Below, in pieces: positions 21,911 through 34,479 of a DNA stretch of 64,000 nucleotides. The translations under genes and the position numbers were made by a program. How positions within the stretch are numbered: the stretch's first letter is position 1; each line of letters starts with the position of its first letter. Origin of the DNA: Margaritispora aquatica (Eukaryota; Ascomycota; Leotiomycetes; Helotiales; Discinellaceae). The notes under the pieces are model-generated. The model did not search any database and was not told the DNA's origin. It saw only the letters and a list, made by a program, of their open reading frames with translations. Where the stretch lies: contig VJWN01000022.1 in assembly GCA_007644065.1 (NCBI GenBank), positions 372,001 to 436,000 on the forward strand. Reading direction: 5' to 3'.

Positions 21911-24776
21911 ATGTATCCATCTAAGTGGCACTTCATTTGCTACTGTGTTAGTATGTTCGATTTCACCGAAGCTGCCTTTCTGCCGTTACAAACGACAACA
22001 GTAAGACCACTTATCCCCGACTCCGAGAATTCGTATCGCGATATATTTGAAGAAGATGTTCGCCAGCCAGCTGTCTCTATTGTTTCTATTGGTATGAGAT
22101 CAATTATCGCATGCTCTGAGCAAATCGGCGGTCAACCATTAGCTTGTGGCGTTTCCTCCTGCGGAGGACAGTCGGACGAGAATCCCGGTTATTGCAAAAT
22201 TATAAATGGTGCGGGTGCAAGATGTCAATGTATTTCCCTGGCCAATTTCCTTCGAGGTCTATGTTAATTCAATCTAGGTCTTATAGCAGCTTCTGCTGTT
22301 GAGCCTAAATTTACGACTATTGTGGTTACTGAAGCTGGTAAGACTGGAACTGCTGTATTTGCATTGGAGACAATCTCTGGCTATGAAAGTCTGAAGCAAA
22401 ACATCACCACCACTATCCTGTCAACGTCCACAGCTGTTGATAAGTCAACCACGATTGAGACAGCAGTTGCTGTGATCATGGCTGGCGGAGTAGCATGGCT
22501 TCTCGCTAGTACGTTCTCTGTTTAAATACGTGAACCGTCAACTGACATACTTTTAGTGGCATCTGGAGATCCAATCATCATCCAACCTCCGAATGGACCA
22601 GAAGATGGTCATAATGATGACGGAAAATGTCCACCTACGAAACAAAAATGCTCTGATTGACTGGTGTATTGAGTATGTGCACTAAAGGTGCTTTCAGTGG
22701 ATGTGCTTGCGATTCGACGCAGTCCTGTCCAAACATACCACCTACTTGCGAAGATTCACAATGTATTGGCACCGACCGTATGTTCCACCAATATGCCTTG
22801 AGCTGAAATTAGCTGATATTATTGTTTTATTTTAGGAAAGTGTACAATTGTCAATTTGAAAGGTTGTCAATGCAGCTCTACTGCTTGCCTAGTGGGCAAA
22901 TTCACACCATTTTGCAGTAATTGTGGCGGAGGTGACCATAAATGTAACGGAGTAAGAAGCATCTCTTAAATATTTTGTCTATTTCTCATCCCTGATCTCA
23001 AAAATGCCGACATCATAGCCAGTAGCTTTGATACATGAAAATCTAACAAATGACAGATCGCCGAGGAAAATGGCCTGTACAAGGATTGTGACTGTATGCC
23101 TACCGTTGTATCCGAAATTTCTCCTTATGTGCCATTTCCAAGCGGGATACCGCCGGATTGGGGTGCCACTTTTGCTAGTCTGGAGCCTGAGAGCGATGCT
23201 AGCTACTGGGTAGATCCTGTCCTTCCTGGATGCCAAAAATCTGGCTGGGGTGCTCCTCAGCGTGATAGTGATACGACAAAAGGTAGTCTTAGTGTTACAG
23301 CTGCTTTTACTGCCTGGTGTGCTGCAATGGACGGTAAATCACTCACTCGCAATTCAAAAGACGCCGAAGTTCTCTATGCCATGTACGAGGCTTCCTACTA
23401 CTCATTCTGGTTATCTGCATCGAATTGGCTTTTTGCCCCAGCTGGTAGCAATTGCCCAGATACAGTGACGATAACCAAGGAAGAATGTGTGGTTTCTCTG
23501 ACAAGTGCCATGATCACATGTGATCCGAACTCAGGGACAACATATGGAGCATCCGAGAGTGGCAGGTGTATCAACTTTGTAAGTTCTCCATCATTTCTAG
23601 TCGTATCGGCAATCGCTAAACAGCATCAGAACATCACAATGGATGGAGGCCAAAACCGTCTGAGCCCTCCCTGGAATCGCCTAGCTCCGTCAACATTGCC
23701 CACTTGTGATACTGCAAGTGATTATTCGGGTGTGGATGGGAAGTGGTACAAGGGACTGTATTATAATATCTGCAAAGCTGTAGAAGCCGATATTTCAAAG
23801 CCACGAAGCGGAGTTAATACTATAGATGATTGGACTGATCTGTCTCTAATGTCAAAAGGGGCGAGACAGAGCCGACGTCATGCGGATCTCTCCACAAGAG
23901 AGGGCAAAGTCCGTAGTGAACAATATCTCGGCTATCTTTTCAAATCAGCATGGAGTGGAAGCACTGGGACATGTCGTATGAACTGCAATGCTGCATACGC
24001 TAGTATGGTCAATGCTTGTAAGACAAAATCCGGAAATGAAAAATCTGTAGCTAATCCACATAGGCGGGCAATCTACGTCCAACGGTTTGGCAAAGTCTGG
24101 CAGCATCGACGTTGGTTGCGGAACCTATTCCTATTCAATTCAAAAACCCACGGCTGCTGATTTTACAACTTGTGCACCATTACAACAAGCTCCATGGATG
24201 ACTTGTCCTTCGAACAGCGGCGGCAAATGTTCACCCGCCAAAGCGTATCCCCAATCTGCTTTTCTGGCCGCAGCTCACTACTATTGTGACCATACTTTTG
24301 GTTGGGTAGGTGTCGCCACAAAAAAGTATAGTGCCGGGTGGTATGGATGGTTCAACAGTAACTGGACAGATCCTGTCACAAAAATGGATGCATTTTGTCT
24401 AGGCCAATTTGGCCAATTCATGTGGCCGCCCAATAGGAGCGGGTGTTCCGCTCCCAATGTATGGAGCACAGGAAATAGCATGATAATGATCACAGTTGAT
24501 CCAAGTGCAGATCAGAGCTATTGCTCGTCCTTGAAGGATTATCTTCTACCTACAGGTGACGCATGCGTCAGTATGCTTATGAATGTCGTAAACAAATGTA
24601 AGTTTCAGGAACTGGTAGATTTTGAATTACAAGCTAACCATACTTACCTGTTAGGCGTTTCCAATGGAGATTCTCGGAAAACTGGAGGATATTTTATGGA
24701 CAACTCAAGGTTTGGATGTTGGGATTGGTGGATTTGGGGCATCGAATTCAATGAAGACGGCTCAAGAGTGGACTGA
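21911..24776 (+). pseudogene. Chitinase-type C-terminal cysteine-rich module protein, frameshifted
   Basis: Multi-exon gene. An early part contains VRPLIPDSENSY and EEDVRQPAVSIVSIG, then come Cys-rich exons (QKCSD, GCACDSTQSCP, GCQCSSTACL, FCSNCGGG, DCDC) and a long domain (23096-24776) with SYWVDPVLPGC, CGTYSYSI and WDWWIWG. This arrangement matches the C-terminal half of large secreted fungal GH18 (subgroup C, killer-toxin-like) proteins. The GH18, LysM and chitin-binding domains are not visible upstream. Introns near 22509-22555, 22779-22836, 22951-23054 and 24595-24655 have good GT-AG signals. Two frame breaks not explained by introns lie near 22660 (one base missing) and near 24050 (one base extra). 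It is probably a broken or partial paralogue. Confidence 0.6.
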
Positions 24777-25368
24777 ATTACTGTGGCAAAACCAACTATC
24801 TTTGAATGTTGATATCGGCACACTTAGCGTTCTTTCAATGGTTTCAATTTCTGAACATAAACATAGCTCAACAACACATTTAAAATTATCAGTTTCGCTA
24901 CGAGACGAAACATTGCCAGTGTGATAATATCTCATCTGATTGCAGAGTTGAATATGTGGTTTTGTCCCTGTGAATAAGTCTTGAACATGTCCACAATATA
25001 ATTACAATATATTTCCAAGGACATGAAAGGAATGACTAGAATCTGTGGTTTTCACATGAATACGAGTACGAATGCGAGGCGAAGCATGTGAATGTCCGCT
25101 GCACGCTGTAACACCCTTGTCCAGCCGAGGACAAGAACAATTTCAAGAGGTCCCACGACTCAATCAACGACAACTTCGAAGGAATAGCATTGACGATTTC
25201 TAAATACATCAAGCGCGAAGTTACGATTAAACCACCAGGTCACACATCATCATAATGCCCTGATATTCACCCAATCTGCTGACACGCCTGAGTACTCCTC
25301 CAGCATCTGACAGCTTTCCCCACGTTTTCCCCACAATCCGACTCGATTCCTAGCTCAAGCAGACCACA
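24777..25368. other. Intergenic region upstream of ABC transporter
   Basis: About 0.6 kb. No gene seen; the last 100 bp are C/T-rich, as in a fungal promoter/5' leader. Confidence 0.45.
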
Positions 25369-27741
25369 ATGGCGGCGCAATCAAAGCTGCGACTGCTTCC
25401 GCCAGATCAGACCATCAAAGGCATGATCGCGAAGTTCACCGACCTCTACCTCAAGCACCGAACCAAGATCTCGCGGACTGTCTACCTAACACTCTTTGTC
25501 GCCCTCCTCAATCGCATACGATCTGCCATTTCAGAACAGAAAGCCTCCGCTATTAGACAGGCAGAGTTACGACGACAGCGTGGATCGACGGCACTAGGTC
25601 ATGGAGAGGCACCGAAGAGGAAGAAGGTCGAGCTGAATAGAGAGTTCTTTAAGAATCTGTTCAAGCTGCTGAGGATATGCATACCGGGATGGAGAAGCAA
25701 GGAGTTGAGGCTGTTGATCAGCCATAGCATTTTTCTAGTGGTGAGGACGTTGATAAGTTTGAAGGTGGCAGCTATGGACGGCGCTTTGGTGTCGAGTCTG
25801 GTGAGAGGGAAGGGAAGGGACTTCTTGATGGGAATTGTTTGGTGGATGTTGATCGCGATACCTGCTACTTTCACCAACTCTATGGTATGCATTGCCTTGC
25901 CTGAAACCCGAATGAAGATGCCTCTGCTAATCTGCCAAAGCTGTCCTACCATCAATGCAAACTTTCCTTACAATATCGAACACGCCTGACGAACTACATA
26001 CACGATAAATACCTGTCGAACATGACTTTCTACTCTCTCTCTGCCCTCGATGACCGGATAAAGAATGCCGATCAATTGATAACAGTGGATGTCTCGAAGT
26101 TTGCGAATAGTTTGGCAGAGCTGTACGGAAATCTGGCGAAACCTACCTTGGATATGCTGATTTACAATTATTCATTATCGAAAAGTGTTGGTGGCGAAGG
26201 TACGAACATCGAAGGCGGTCCTAAAGAGTTGCACTAAATAAAATAGGGCTCTTTTTCATGTCACTTTTGGTACAGTTATCAGCAAACGTGATGAGGGCAC
26301 TAACACCTCCATTCGGCAAATATGTTGCGGATGAAGCGAGATTGGAAGGAGAGTTTAGATTTGAGCATTCGAGGTTAATCGACTATAGTGAGGAGATTGC
26401 ATTGTACAAGGGACACGAGGCAGAAAAAGATACTTTGGACAAAGGATACTTTACACTGATCAAGCATGTTAATTGTACGCAAGATCCAGTCCTTATTACA
26501 AGTTAAGCTAACCTATTAGATATTCTTCGCCGGAGGTTTACTCATGGAATAATGGAGGTTAGTCTGTCGAAAGGCTTCCGACTTCCAGCACTAACCGCAA
26601 TACAGGACTTCATAATCAAATACGTTTGGGGAGCTCTTGGCTTGGTCCTATGCAGTGTACCGGTCTTCTTTAAGATTCCTGGTGCTGGAACACAGTCAAT
26701 GGGTGACAGGACCGAGAGTTTTGTTACTAACAGAAGAATGCTATTATCCAGCTCAGATGCATTTGGCCGCGTAATGTTCAGCTACAAGGAAGTCACAGAG
26801 CTGGCTGGGTACACATCACGTGTCGCGACACTTCTCGAAGTCATGGACGATATCAAAGCTGGCAGGTTTGAGAAGACATTGGTGTCCGATGAAAACGCCG
26901 AAGATCAATCCGAACTAATGAAGCATCGTGGAACGGTGATTGAAAGTGAAGATATCGAGTTTATTGATGTGTAAGTGGCTCGACTCTATGGTAACATCCA
27001 ACTAACGTGTCCAGGCCCATCATTACACCTGGTGGTAGTGTACTTGTTAGAGCACTTTCTTTTTCCATGAAACGTGGTGATCATGTTTTGGTCGTCGGCC
27101 CAAATGGCTGTGGAAAGTCCTCTCTTTTCCGTATTCTCGGTGGCCTGTGGCCAGTCTATGGCGGCACGGTTCGGAAACCTTCCCTATCGCAAGTGTTCTA
27201 TGTGCCCCAGAGACCCTATCTTAGTTCTGGATCTTTGCGACAACAAATTATTTACCCAGACTCCCTCCGAACTATGAGATCAAAAGGTATTACTGACCAC
27301 GATCTCCTTGACATCCTCCGCATTCTCGACCTCGACCATCTCGTAAACTCATTCCCTGAAGGTTGGGATGCAGAAGCAGAATGGCGAGATGTTCTCTCTG
27401 GTGGTCTCCAGCAGCGCGTCGCAATGGCCCGACTATTCTACAATAGGCCGAAATATGCCATTCTGGACGAGTGTACGTCCAGCGTGACACTTGAAATGGA
27501 GAAGGTGATGTATGAGCATGCGAAAGCACTCGGCATTACCCTCATGACTGTGTCACATCGCAGGAGTTTGTGGAAATACCACAGTAAGATTCTCCAATTT
27601 GACGGACAAGGAAAGTATATCTTTACTGGACTCGATGCGGAGAAGAGGTTGAAACTTGAGGATGAAAAGGATGAACTGGAGATGCATCTAAGACAGGTGC
27701 CGGAAATCGAGAGAAGGATTGCAGAGCTGACTGCTGCATGA
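25369..27741 (+). CDS. Peroxisomal ABCD-family half-transporter (Pxa1/Pxa2-like)
   Basis: Six exons (25369-25884, 25941-26199, 26247-26474, 26520-26557, 26606-26970, 27015-27741) encode 710 residues, a usual ABCD length. The N-terminal half has hydrophobic membrane segments and the ABCD loop [15 protein letters not shown]. The EAA-like motif lies in [15 protein letters not shown]. The nucleotide-binding domain has Walker [10 protein letters not shown], signature LSGGLQQR, Walker B YAILDE and the H-loop TVSHR. Members of this family dimerise in the peroxisomal membrane and import very-long- or long-chain acyl-CoA for beta-oxidation. All ATPase motifs are intact. Choosing between the Pxa1 and Pxa2 orthologue needs a tree, so no symbol is given. 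Exon 4 is only 38 nt and easily missed by gene callers. Confidence 0.93.
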
Positions 27742-28595
27742 TGACTTGGCGAGTGGTGGCTGGCAAGTGATGGATGATACCTTGGTTATTGACTGTTTGT
27801 ATACATTATAAGGATACGGCAAATTGGTGCATTGGGAGGATTGGGAAATGCATCACGAGTAGAAATTCCTGGGTCTGGCGAGGAACATATTTTCACATTT
27901 TAATTGTTCGCAAAGTATGTGGGCGACAGAGGCGTGGTAAGTACATACAAGCCAGATATCTAAAGTCCAGCTTCAGTTTCACCATAGGCACCCTTAGCTC
28001 ATCATTGGCCACAACAACGGGATGCTTGATTCTGCAAGATGTGTCTCAATCATAACCATTCAAAAGCTCTAATCCCACTTTGAACCTGCATGGCTGTCGG
28101 TGGTGTGGGTAATGGCATGGTGCACGCCAAACTCTCTGAATGTCTTGAATACATTGTTGCTGAAGAGTTGAATGTCACAGTAGCTGTTCCCTTTCCATAT
28201 TCTCTCTCTTGACTTTCCAAAAATGCACCCCCACCCCCAAAACTTACCAGCAGTAGCAGTGCGATGAGACCATTGAGTCCTTCAGCTAGAGTTGATGGAG
28301 AAGTGATCTGTAAATGACTAACTTGTGTCACGTGATGCCAAGTATAATTAGGAGTCGTCCGGGCAAGGTCTGAGAGACGAATGTCAAGGAAGCACAGGTT
28401 TTGAGCTACGACATTGCTCTTCATGTTCTGGATGTAGATTAGAGCGTGTTTGTATTGAATGTGTTTGAATAAAGATATTATGACATTACTAATGAGCAAT
28501 TCCTCTCACTCCTTCGAGATCTCAACACAGACTCTAGTTACACGATTTCCACGCTTCAGTTTACAATATTTTTCCCAGGAGGGAACCACTCCTAT
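27742..28595. other. Intergenic region
   Basis: About 0.85 kb. A 149-codon minus-strand frame (28499-28050) contains one hydrophobic stretch but no domain or signal peptide; it is not called as a gene. Confidence 0.4.
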
Positions 28596-29618
28596 CTATC
28601 TTCGACTAGACACACAAACCACAATCTTCCCTGTACTTCTTCCCCCTTTCAGTTGCATGATCGCCTGAGGTACATCTTCGAATCCAAATACCCTCTCGAC
28701 CGGAATCTTGACCTTTCCTTCAAGGACCCAAGCTGCAATCTTCTCCAAGTCCTCCCGGCTGTTGTGCGTGAAATAAGTCTCGAACTTCCTGCTTCCACCA
28801 CCCATAAATCTCGGCAGCAGCATTCTGCTCATGTATGTCTTGACTGTGGCAAAAGATGCACCTCCACCCACTTGAATGAACTTCCCTGTCGGAAGAAGGA
28901 ACTTCTCTGCCTGGCTGTACAAGTCAGAAGGAGAACTGCCCACATTGTCGACAACCAAAGAGTAAATTGTCCCTCTCTCGATCAGTGTTTGCGTGACGTT
29001 GGTAGCGGTATATTCAATGACCTCATCTGCTCCGTACTGTTTACACAGGGCAATCTTGGAAGTCGAGCATGACGTCGTGACATGACATCCAATAGCCTTG
29101 GCAATTTGAATTCCATACGACCCCAAACCTCCAGATCCCCCATTGAGGAAGATACTATCCCCAGGCTTCACATGCGGGACAATGGTCTGATACGCCGTCA
29201 GCCCCGCTGTCCCTATCGCAGCTCCATGATCAGGGTCAATTCCATCTGGAAGTGGGGCACATCCATCATAGCTAGCCAGCACGAACTGTCCCAGCGTTCC
29301 ACACTGAGTCGGTTCCAGTCTCCCAAAGACGAGATCTCCGACTTTGAACAAATCCGTGGGAGCTCCCAAGGTCACGACACGTCCGCTGAAATCCATTCCA
29401 GGAGTGGCGGGGAGCGAGATCATGAGCGTGGAGAGCAGGCCCATCTCGGCTAGCTTGTAGTCTGCTGGGTTGAGGGCCATGCTGATGACTTCGACGAGCA
29501 TTTCGGGCTTCTCTGCACTTGGAGAAGGAGGCATGGTTGCATCGTCATTACGCCCGATGTTGGTCTCGAGATTGCCACTCGAGGTCGAGTACTGCCATGC
29601 TTTCATTGTTGATGTCAT
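28596..29618 (-). CDS. Zinc-independent MDR oxidoreductase (quinone/enoyl reductase type)
   Basis: Single exon, 340 residues from the ATG at 29618. The frame is open 73 codons further, but that part is low-quality and unlike the family. The N-terminal GroES-like catalytic fold includes EVISMALNPADYKL and PGMDFSGRVVTLG. The Rossmann NAD(P)-binding motif is NGGSGGLGSYGIQIAKAIG, and the C-terminal ends STGKIVV, usual for this group. Structural zinc cysteines are absent, so it belongs with quinone-oxidoreductase or trans-enoyl-reductase-like members of the medium-chain dehydrogenase/reductase superfamily. NADPH-dependent reduction of an activated double bond or quinone is the likely chemistry; the substrate is unknown. 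It is divergent from the beta-lactamase-like gene with a 778-bp shared upstream region. Confidence 0.88.
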   Translation of the reverse strand: MTSTMKAWQYSTSSGNLETNIGRNDDATMPPSPSAEKPEMLVEVISMALNPADYKLAEMGLLSTLMISLPATPGMDFSGRVVTLGAPTDLFKVGDLVFGRLEPTQCGTLGQFVLASYDGCAPLPDGIDPDHGAAIGTAGLTAYQTIVPHVKPGDSIFLNGGSGGLGSYGIQIAKAIGCHVTTSCSTSKIALCKQYGADEVIEYTATNVTQTLIERGTIYSLVVDNVGSSPSDLYSQAEKFLLPTGKFIQVGGGASFATVKTYMSRMLLPRFMGGGSRKFETYFTHNSREDLEKIAAWVLEGKVKIPVERVFGFEDVPQAIMQLKGGRSTGKIVVCVSSRR

Positions 29619-30396
29619 GATGATTAGTGTTTGATGGCGATTGAGGTTGTGAGTAAGTAAGCGATAGTGGAAAGTGTGAGAGTGAGATTGGATTATTTGG
29701 ACTGTGAGGTGGTCCCCTTGACTGTATCTATAGTGGTCGTCTGGTTGTCTCGGTGGCGACGGGAAAACTCTATAGCCGAAAATGATCCGGACTCTGGACC
29801 CTCCTTCGGGTGGCATGTTCGTTCCTGGCATCCCCACTATAATATTTGTACATTATCTTGAGTGGTGTTCAGATACTATGATAATCCAAGATTCGCATTT
29901 GACTTTGTGCCAAATTGACATTATCCAGGAGAATCCACCAACCTCACCTAACAATTAGCTATGATCGTCATACGTTTCAAATTTAAAAGGAGACAACTTT
30001 CAGGAAGAGTAACAGAAGTCTTTAAGAACTGTAAAAGAGGGTTTTATCAGGAGAGGTCTATGGCATCGCTCTCCAGGCTATGATATTCCCCAAGAGAAAC
30101 TAGAACCTAAAGCTTGTGATAGTCCAAACATATACTCTGCTTAGCCGAATACGAGGAATACGCACCAGCACGAACAGGCAACTTGAACCGTTGATATCCC
30201 CACTTCTCCCTCCCCAGGATTCGCTAATGCACAGCAAGGCCAGAGAGCGGGACGAGCCGTGCGATTGACAACAACCCCGCTTAGCTGAGTTCGCCCTCGG
30301 CTGGACCAAACTCTTGTTCTTATCCTGATATATAGTCACTAACACTTACTCACAAAGAGGGATCTCAGATCATTCAAAAATTCATATATCGTTAAA
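29619..30396. promoter_or_regulatory. Shared divergent upstream region
   Basis: 778 bp between divergently transcribed MDR oxidoreductase and beta-lactamase-like genes. Co-regulation is possible but no binding site was identified. Confidence 0.35.
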
Positions 30397-31957
30397 ATGG
30401 ACAATGTGAAACAAGAATCGCTGAACCGCATCCTCGAAGCGGCAACGAAGAACAACAGTAGCGGGGTAAGGAACTTGCCTGGTGTATCATTCATGGCAAC
30501 GAACATCAAAAGTCAGCACTCCCTCCCCTATGCCCTTCCTCTTCTCCTCAGCTCACGCCTTTAATTAATCACTTACTCACTATCTATCCATCCGCAAAGA
30601 ATCACAATCCTACGCCCACGCCGCAGGTCTAGGATCATGGACCGCATCAATGCCCAACTCGTCTTCGGAAATCAAGCTCGATAGCGTTTGTTTCGGTGCT
30701 TCAATGACGAAACTGATGACTTCCGTGGCGGCAATGCAGTGCGTTGAGCGAGGTTTAATAGGCCTCGATGATGATGTCTCAGGTGTGTTGCATGAGTGGA
30801 AAGATGCTGAAATCTTGGAGGGCTTTGGAGAGGATGGGAAGCCCGTGTTGAAGAAGGCGAAGAATAAGATTACTTTGAGGTTTGAAAAGCTGCATGTGTG
30901 TGAGAGTGTGAAAATTGGGCTAACTGGGACGTTTTAGATTGCTGCTTACACACTCGAGTGGGATTACATATGATGTTTTGGATCCAAAGTTGATTCAATG
31001 GCGCCAATATATGGGCCAGGAGCCTGGAACATTCACTGGTTCTATTGTGAGAAAAATCCAAACAGAACCTTCCATATCGCTTCAGTATGTTTACAATAAG
31101 TAGGACATAGGATACACCTTCCCCTTGGTCTTCGAGCCCGGAGAAGGTTGGATGTATGGCGCAGGCCTAGACTGGGCAGGCCGTCTGGTACGCTCCCACT
31201 TTACCTCCTTGCATCTTTTCGTGCCCCAATCATCACTCACAAGGCCAGGTTGAACGCCTCAACAACAATGTTCGTCTCGGCACGTACATGAAAACCAACA
31301 TCTGGGACCCACTAGGAATGACATCCACAACATTTCAAATCGACAAAAACCCCGCCCTCCAAGCTCGTCTCATCGAAATGTCCATCCGCAACGCGTCTGG
31401 AATAATCGAGTACCTCCCAACACCAGTCTACGCCTCCCCTGCTGTTGATGACTGTGGTGGAATTGGCATTTACTCTACCGCACCAGACTACATTGCTCTC
31501 ATCAACGCTCTCCTCAACCCCTCCTCCTCCAAGATCCTAAAACCGGAGACCATCAACGAAATGTTCACCCCACAACTACCCGACACAGTGCATCTTGATA
31601 ACGTGCTCGCAACCCCAGGCATGCGAACCGTGTTAGCGGAGAACATACCCGAGGAAGTAAAGGTAAACTATGGTTTGGGCGGGATGCTGAATATGGAGGA
31701 TTTGCCGACTGGGAGGAAGGCGGGTGGGATGCAGTGGGGTGGGATGCCGAATTTGTTCTGGGTGAGCTTCCCCTGCGTTCGCGCTCTCTCCAGGCCATAA
31801 GTGCTGTAGGTAGAAATTATATTTGCTAACATGCCATTGACAGTGGATTGATAGAGAGTCCGGTGTTGCTGGGACATACTTCTCGCAGCTGATGCCACCT
31901 GGTGATGCTGCTGCAATCGAACTCTTTACAGACCTGGAGACGGAGCTTTATAAATAA
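30397..31957 (+). CDS. Beta-lactamase-like serine hydrolase (class C / esterase type)
   Basis: Six exons (30397-30511, 30600-30879, 30938-31046, 31104-31187, 31249-31761, 31844-31957) encode 404 residues, and all joins keep frame. The SxxK nucleophile motif is SMTK, within VCFGASMTKLMT. LLTHSSGITYD follows, the standard segment after the catalytic Ser in class-C-like enzymes, and EPGEGWMYGAGLDW carries the Tyr of the YxN-like motif. Fungal members act as esterases, transesterases (as in LovD-type acyl transfer) or lactone/lactam hydrolases, not usually as antibiotic resistance enzymes. There is no signal peptide, so it is probably cytosolic. No biosynthetic cluster is nearby. Confidence 0.88.
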
Positions 31958-33244
31958 TCTTAGCTGGTATGACAGAAGAGGATAAAGCGCTGAAGGTGTT
32001 GCATAGCTTCTTTTGGATATGGCTTTAGTTATTTTGTTCTGGAAAGTAGAGACTATTCTTGGGTGAACTTGGGTCAGATTGTGAACATTTTAGTAATAAG
32101 CTGAAATGACGGAACTTTGCCAAACTAGCAGACTAGCAATACCACCGAGATTGTCTAATGCTTAACTTGTTTTCTGTTGTTCCCATCCCATCATAGGTAG
32201 CATTAAAGTTTGCCTAAAGCCATACCCAAGCGATAAGCGATGCGGTGCAGCTCGACTGACTTGCAAACAACGCTGATCACTGTCAGACTACCATGGCAGC
32301 TTATTAGGTATGCATTGACTAAATTAGCCGAACTCGCTTAATACCCCTTAGATATGTTCTCTTTTTCCCGGCCAGCTGTAGTCTAGAATACAAACACAGA
32401 TGACGGCTATTTGCATGTTCAAAGGAAAAGGTGTACTAGTTTTGGTGTGATCATCTTTTAAGGTTTGAAGTTTCTATGTGTCCCACAGATGAACTAACTT
32501 TGTCGAAAAATACCCCAGTTTCATGAAATCCATCTTGACAAAGCCAAGGCAGAAATCAGCGAACATTACCTTGCTAATATTTCGTCTGAACTACTAATTT
32601 CTTCGCAGTTTAGTAATCTATTCAATGCAATCTTTAATATGAATCCTATCCCAAAGCATGGATCATGCATGCTGTCAATCTTTCCAACATGTGGTTCAAT
32701 CAACTTTCATACCACAGGTTCCGTGTCTACTAGCCTCTATACAGTGAAAACTGTGAAGAGATCATGCTTAAGCCAGATTGCCGTAAGCGAGGCTTTACAC
32801 TCTAATTTGAAATTCACCTAACAGCCTGTCTTATTGCCAACCTACCTTTATGACCAAGTTACCTTTATGTATCAAGTTAACACTGAGTCCGCGAATTCAC
32901 AATGAAGTGAACAGTGAACTAGAGCTAGGCTAGAACTATCTAATGGCGTGGATCCTCGATGTTCGATCCCCGCAATAAACTAGGCTAAAAACCTGCTCGC
33001 CTTCCTCCCCCCGCTTGTTAAAAGTTTCCCCACCATCAAAACTTGTCGCTTCTCACAACAACGCCACAACTCCCCAACTCCACCTCCATCCCTTTCGCAG
33101 ACATTCATCTGCTACTCACACATACTTTCTCTACTTCTTACAAGCCATTCTGCTCCGCGCAACGCCTTGATCAACCATAATTCACCCAATCTCAAAGTCT
33201 TCTTCGTTGTTGTCAATATCGTGCTTCAACTGCAATTCGAAGTC
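31958..33244. other. Intergenic region
   Basis: About 1.3 kb; no gene recognised. The final 250 bp are strongly C/T-rich, as in a promoter/5' leader for the next gene. Confidence 0.45.
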
Positions 33245-34479
33245 ATGTTAGAACCAACTACCACTCCTGAGCCTCTTGCGGACCCAATTCCGTAAGTAAA
33301 ATACTTCCTCTTCCTCCCTTGCCTACACGCGTATAGCAGTAGGCCATTCTACTGAGATTATAACCCCTCGTTCTGTGTTTCCTGAAACCCTCTGCATCTA
33401 CATCATCACATAGAATGGAAGACCTAAAAGTCAATTACGCGAGATTCTCGCTAACCTAGAGCAACAGGACTGCACTTCAGCCAATCGAGTCAGTCGAAAC
33501 CCAGTCAACCGAGCCAGTCAAAACTCAGCAGCCAACGGAGCCAGTCGAAGGCCCCACTGTGTCCGCTGCGCGTAAGATCTATGATAAGATACGTCATCTG
33601 TGTTCGTGTTCACATCTCTCCTCTCCATCCTTTCATGGTGAAGTTCTCAGCGTTAACATATCTACTAAAGTAGTCAAACCCCAGAAGTTCGTTGACTGCC
33701 AGCCAAAGACCCCCGTCGAAGGAAGCCGTTGGGACTCTTCCGTCCCAGAGTACGACCTCGAAGACCCAATGCAGTCAGGTATCACTATCACCGCAACTAG
33801 TGTAACTTTCAACCTGGTAAAGATCAACGCGAGCAACCATCCAGCTGTCAACAATCCCCCAGTAACCTTCCCAGCAGCCACGTCGCCCGCAGTTGCATCG
33901 CAGTTCTTTTCCCAAGTCCCAGAATTTGATCGTGATATGATCCTATCCAAGAAGAAGGTCTCGCTTGTGTACGAAGTCTCTGATCCGCAGCAGCCCAATC
34001 AAACAGAGCAGCCCTCCGTTCTTGACGCGCTTAGGACAATGGGTGGTGAGTTTAGCGATAAACTGCGCCGTGTTGTGATCGTCATCAAATTTCCCCAGAA
34101 TGGCCATTTCAGAGAAATCATTCGTCGGAACTCGCCTGACCTCCTGGTTTTAACTTCACTGGCTGAATATCTTCTAGTTGCATGCCACAACCGTATCGAT
34201 GTCGCCGTTGTGTTTGACCTCCAAACTGGAAAGGAACCCGAGAAGGCCCACGGTCGTTTTGGAGCCCCGCTTCTTTGCCTCGGTATGATTTCTGAGAACA
34301 TCAGATTTAAGGTCATTACATACACTTCTGACGGAATGCCTCCAGTTCGAAAGCGTCTGAGTGGCAAGGGGAGTGCTGGGTTGCGTCATGGAAAGGCTGC
34401 ACTCCAGGAATTCCTTGCTGAGAACATCAGAGCTGCAGAGGTTCCATGCAATGACCCAGACCAAACTATCATGGGCTGA
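33245..34479 (+). CDS. Hypothetical protein with short E-P-V-E/K-T-Q repeats
   Basis: The ATG at 33245 opens a short exon ending at a GTAAGT donor (33292). Exon 2 starts at about 33463 (acceptor TAGAG) and reads to 34479. Near its start it has three imperfect copies of a Glu-Pro/Ser-Val-Glu/Lys-Thr-Gln unit. An optional in-frame intron (donor GTAAGA after 33571, acceptor CTAAAG before 33670) would remove about 33 codons; both forms are open. The remaining roughly 270 residues look globular, with alternating hydrophobic strands (RRVVIVIKFPQN, IDVAVVFDLQ). No known domain, signal peptide or membrane helix. Annotated as expressed only by coding character. Confidence 0.6.

Noticed and set aside
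28050..28499. 149-codon minus-strand frame with a hydrophobic stretch
   Set aside because: No signal peptide, no domain, odd composition; not enough for a gene call.
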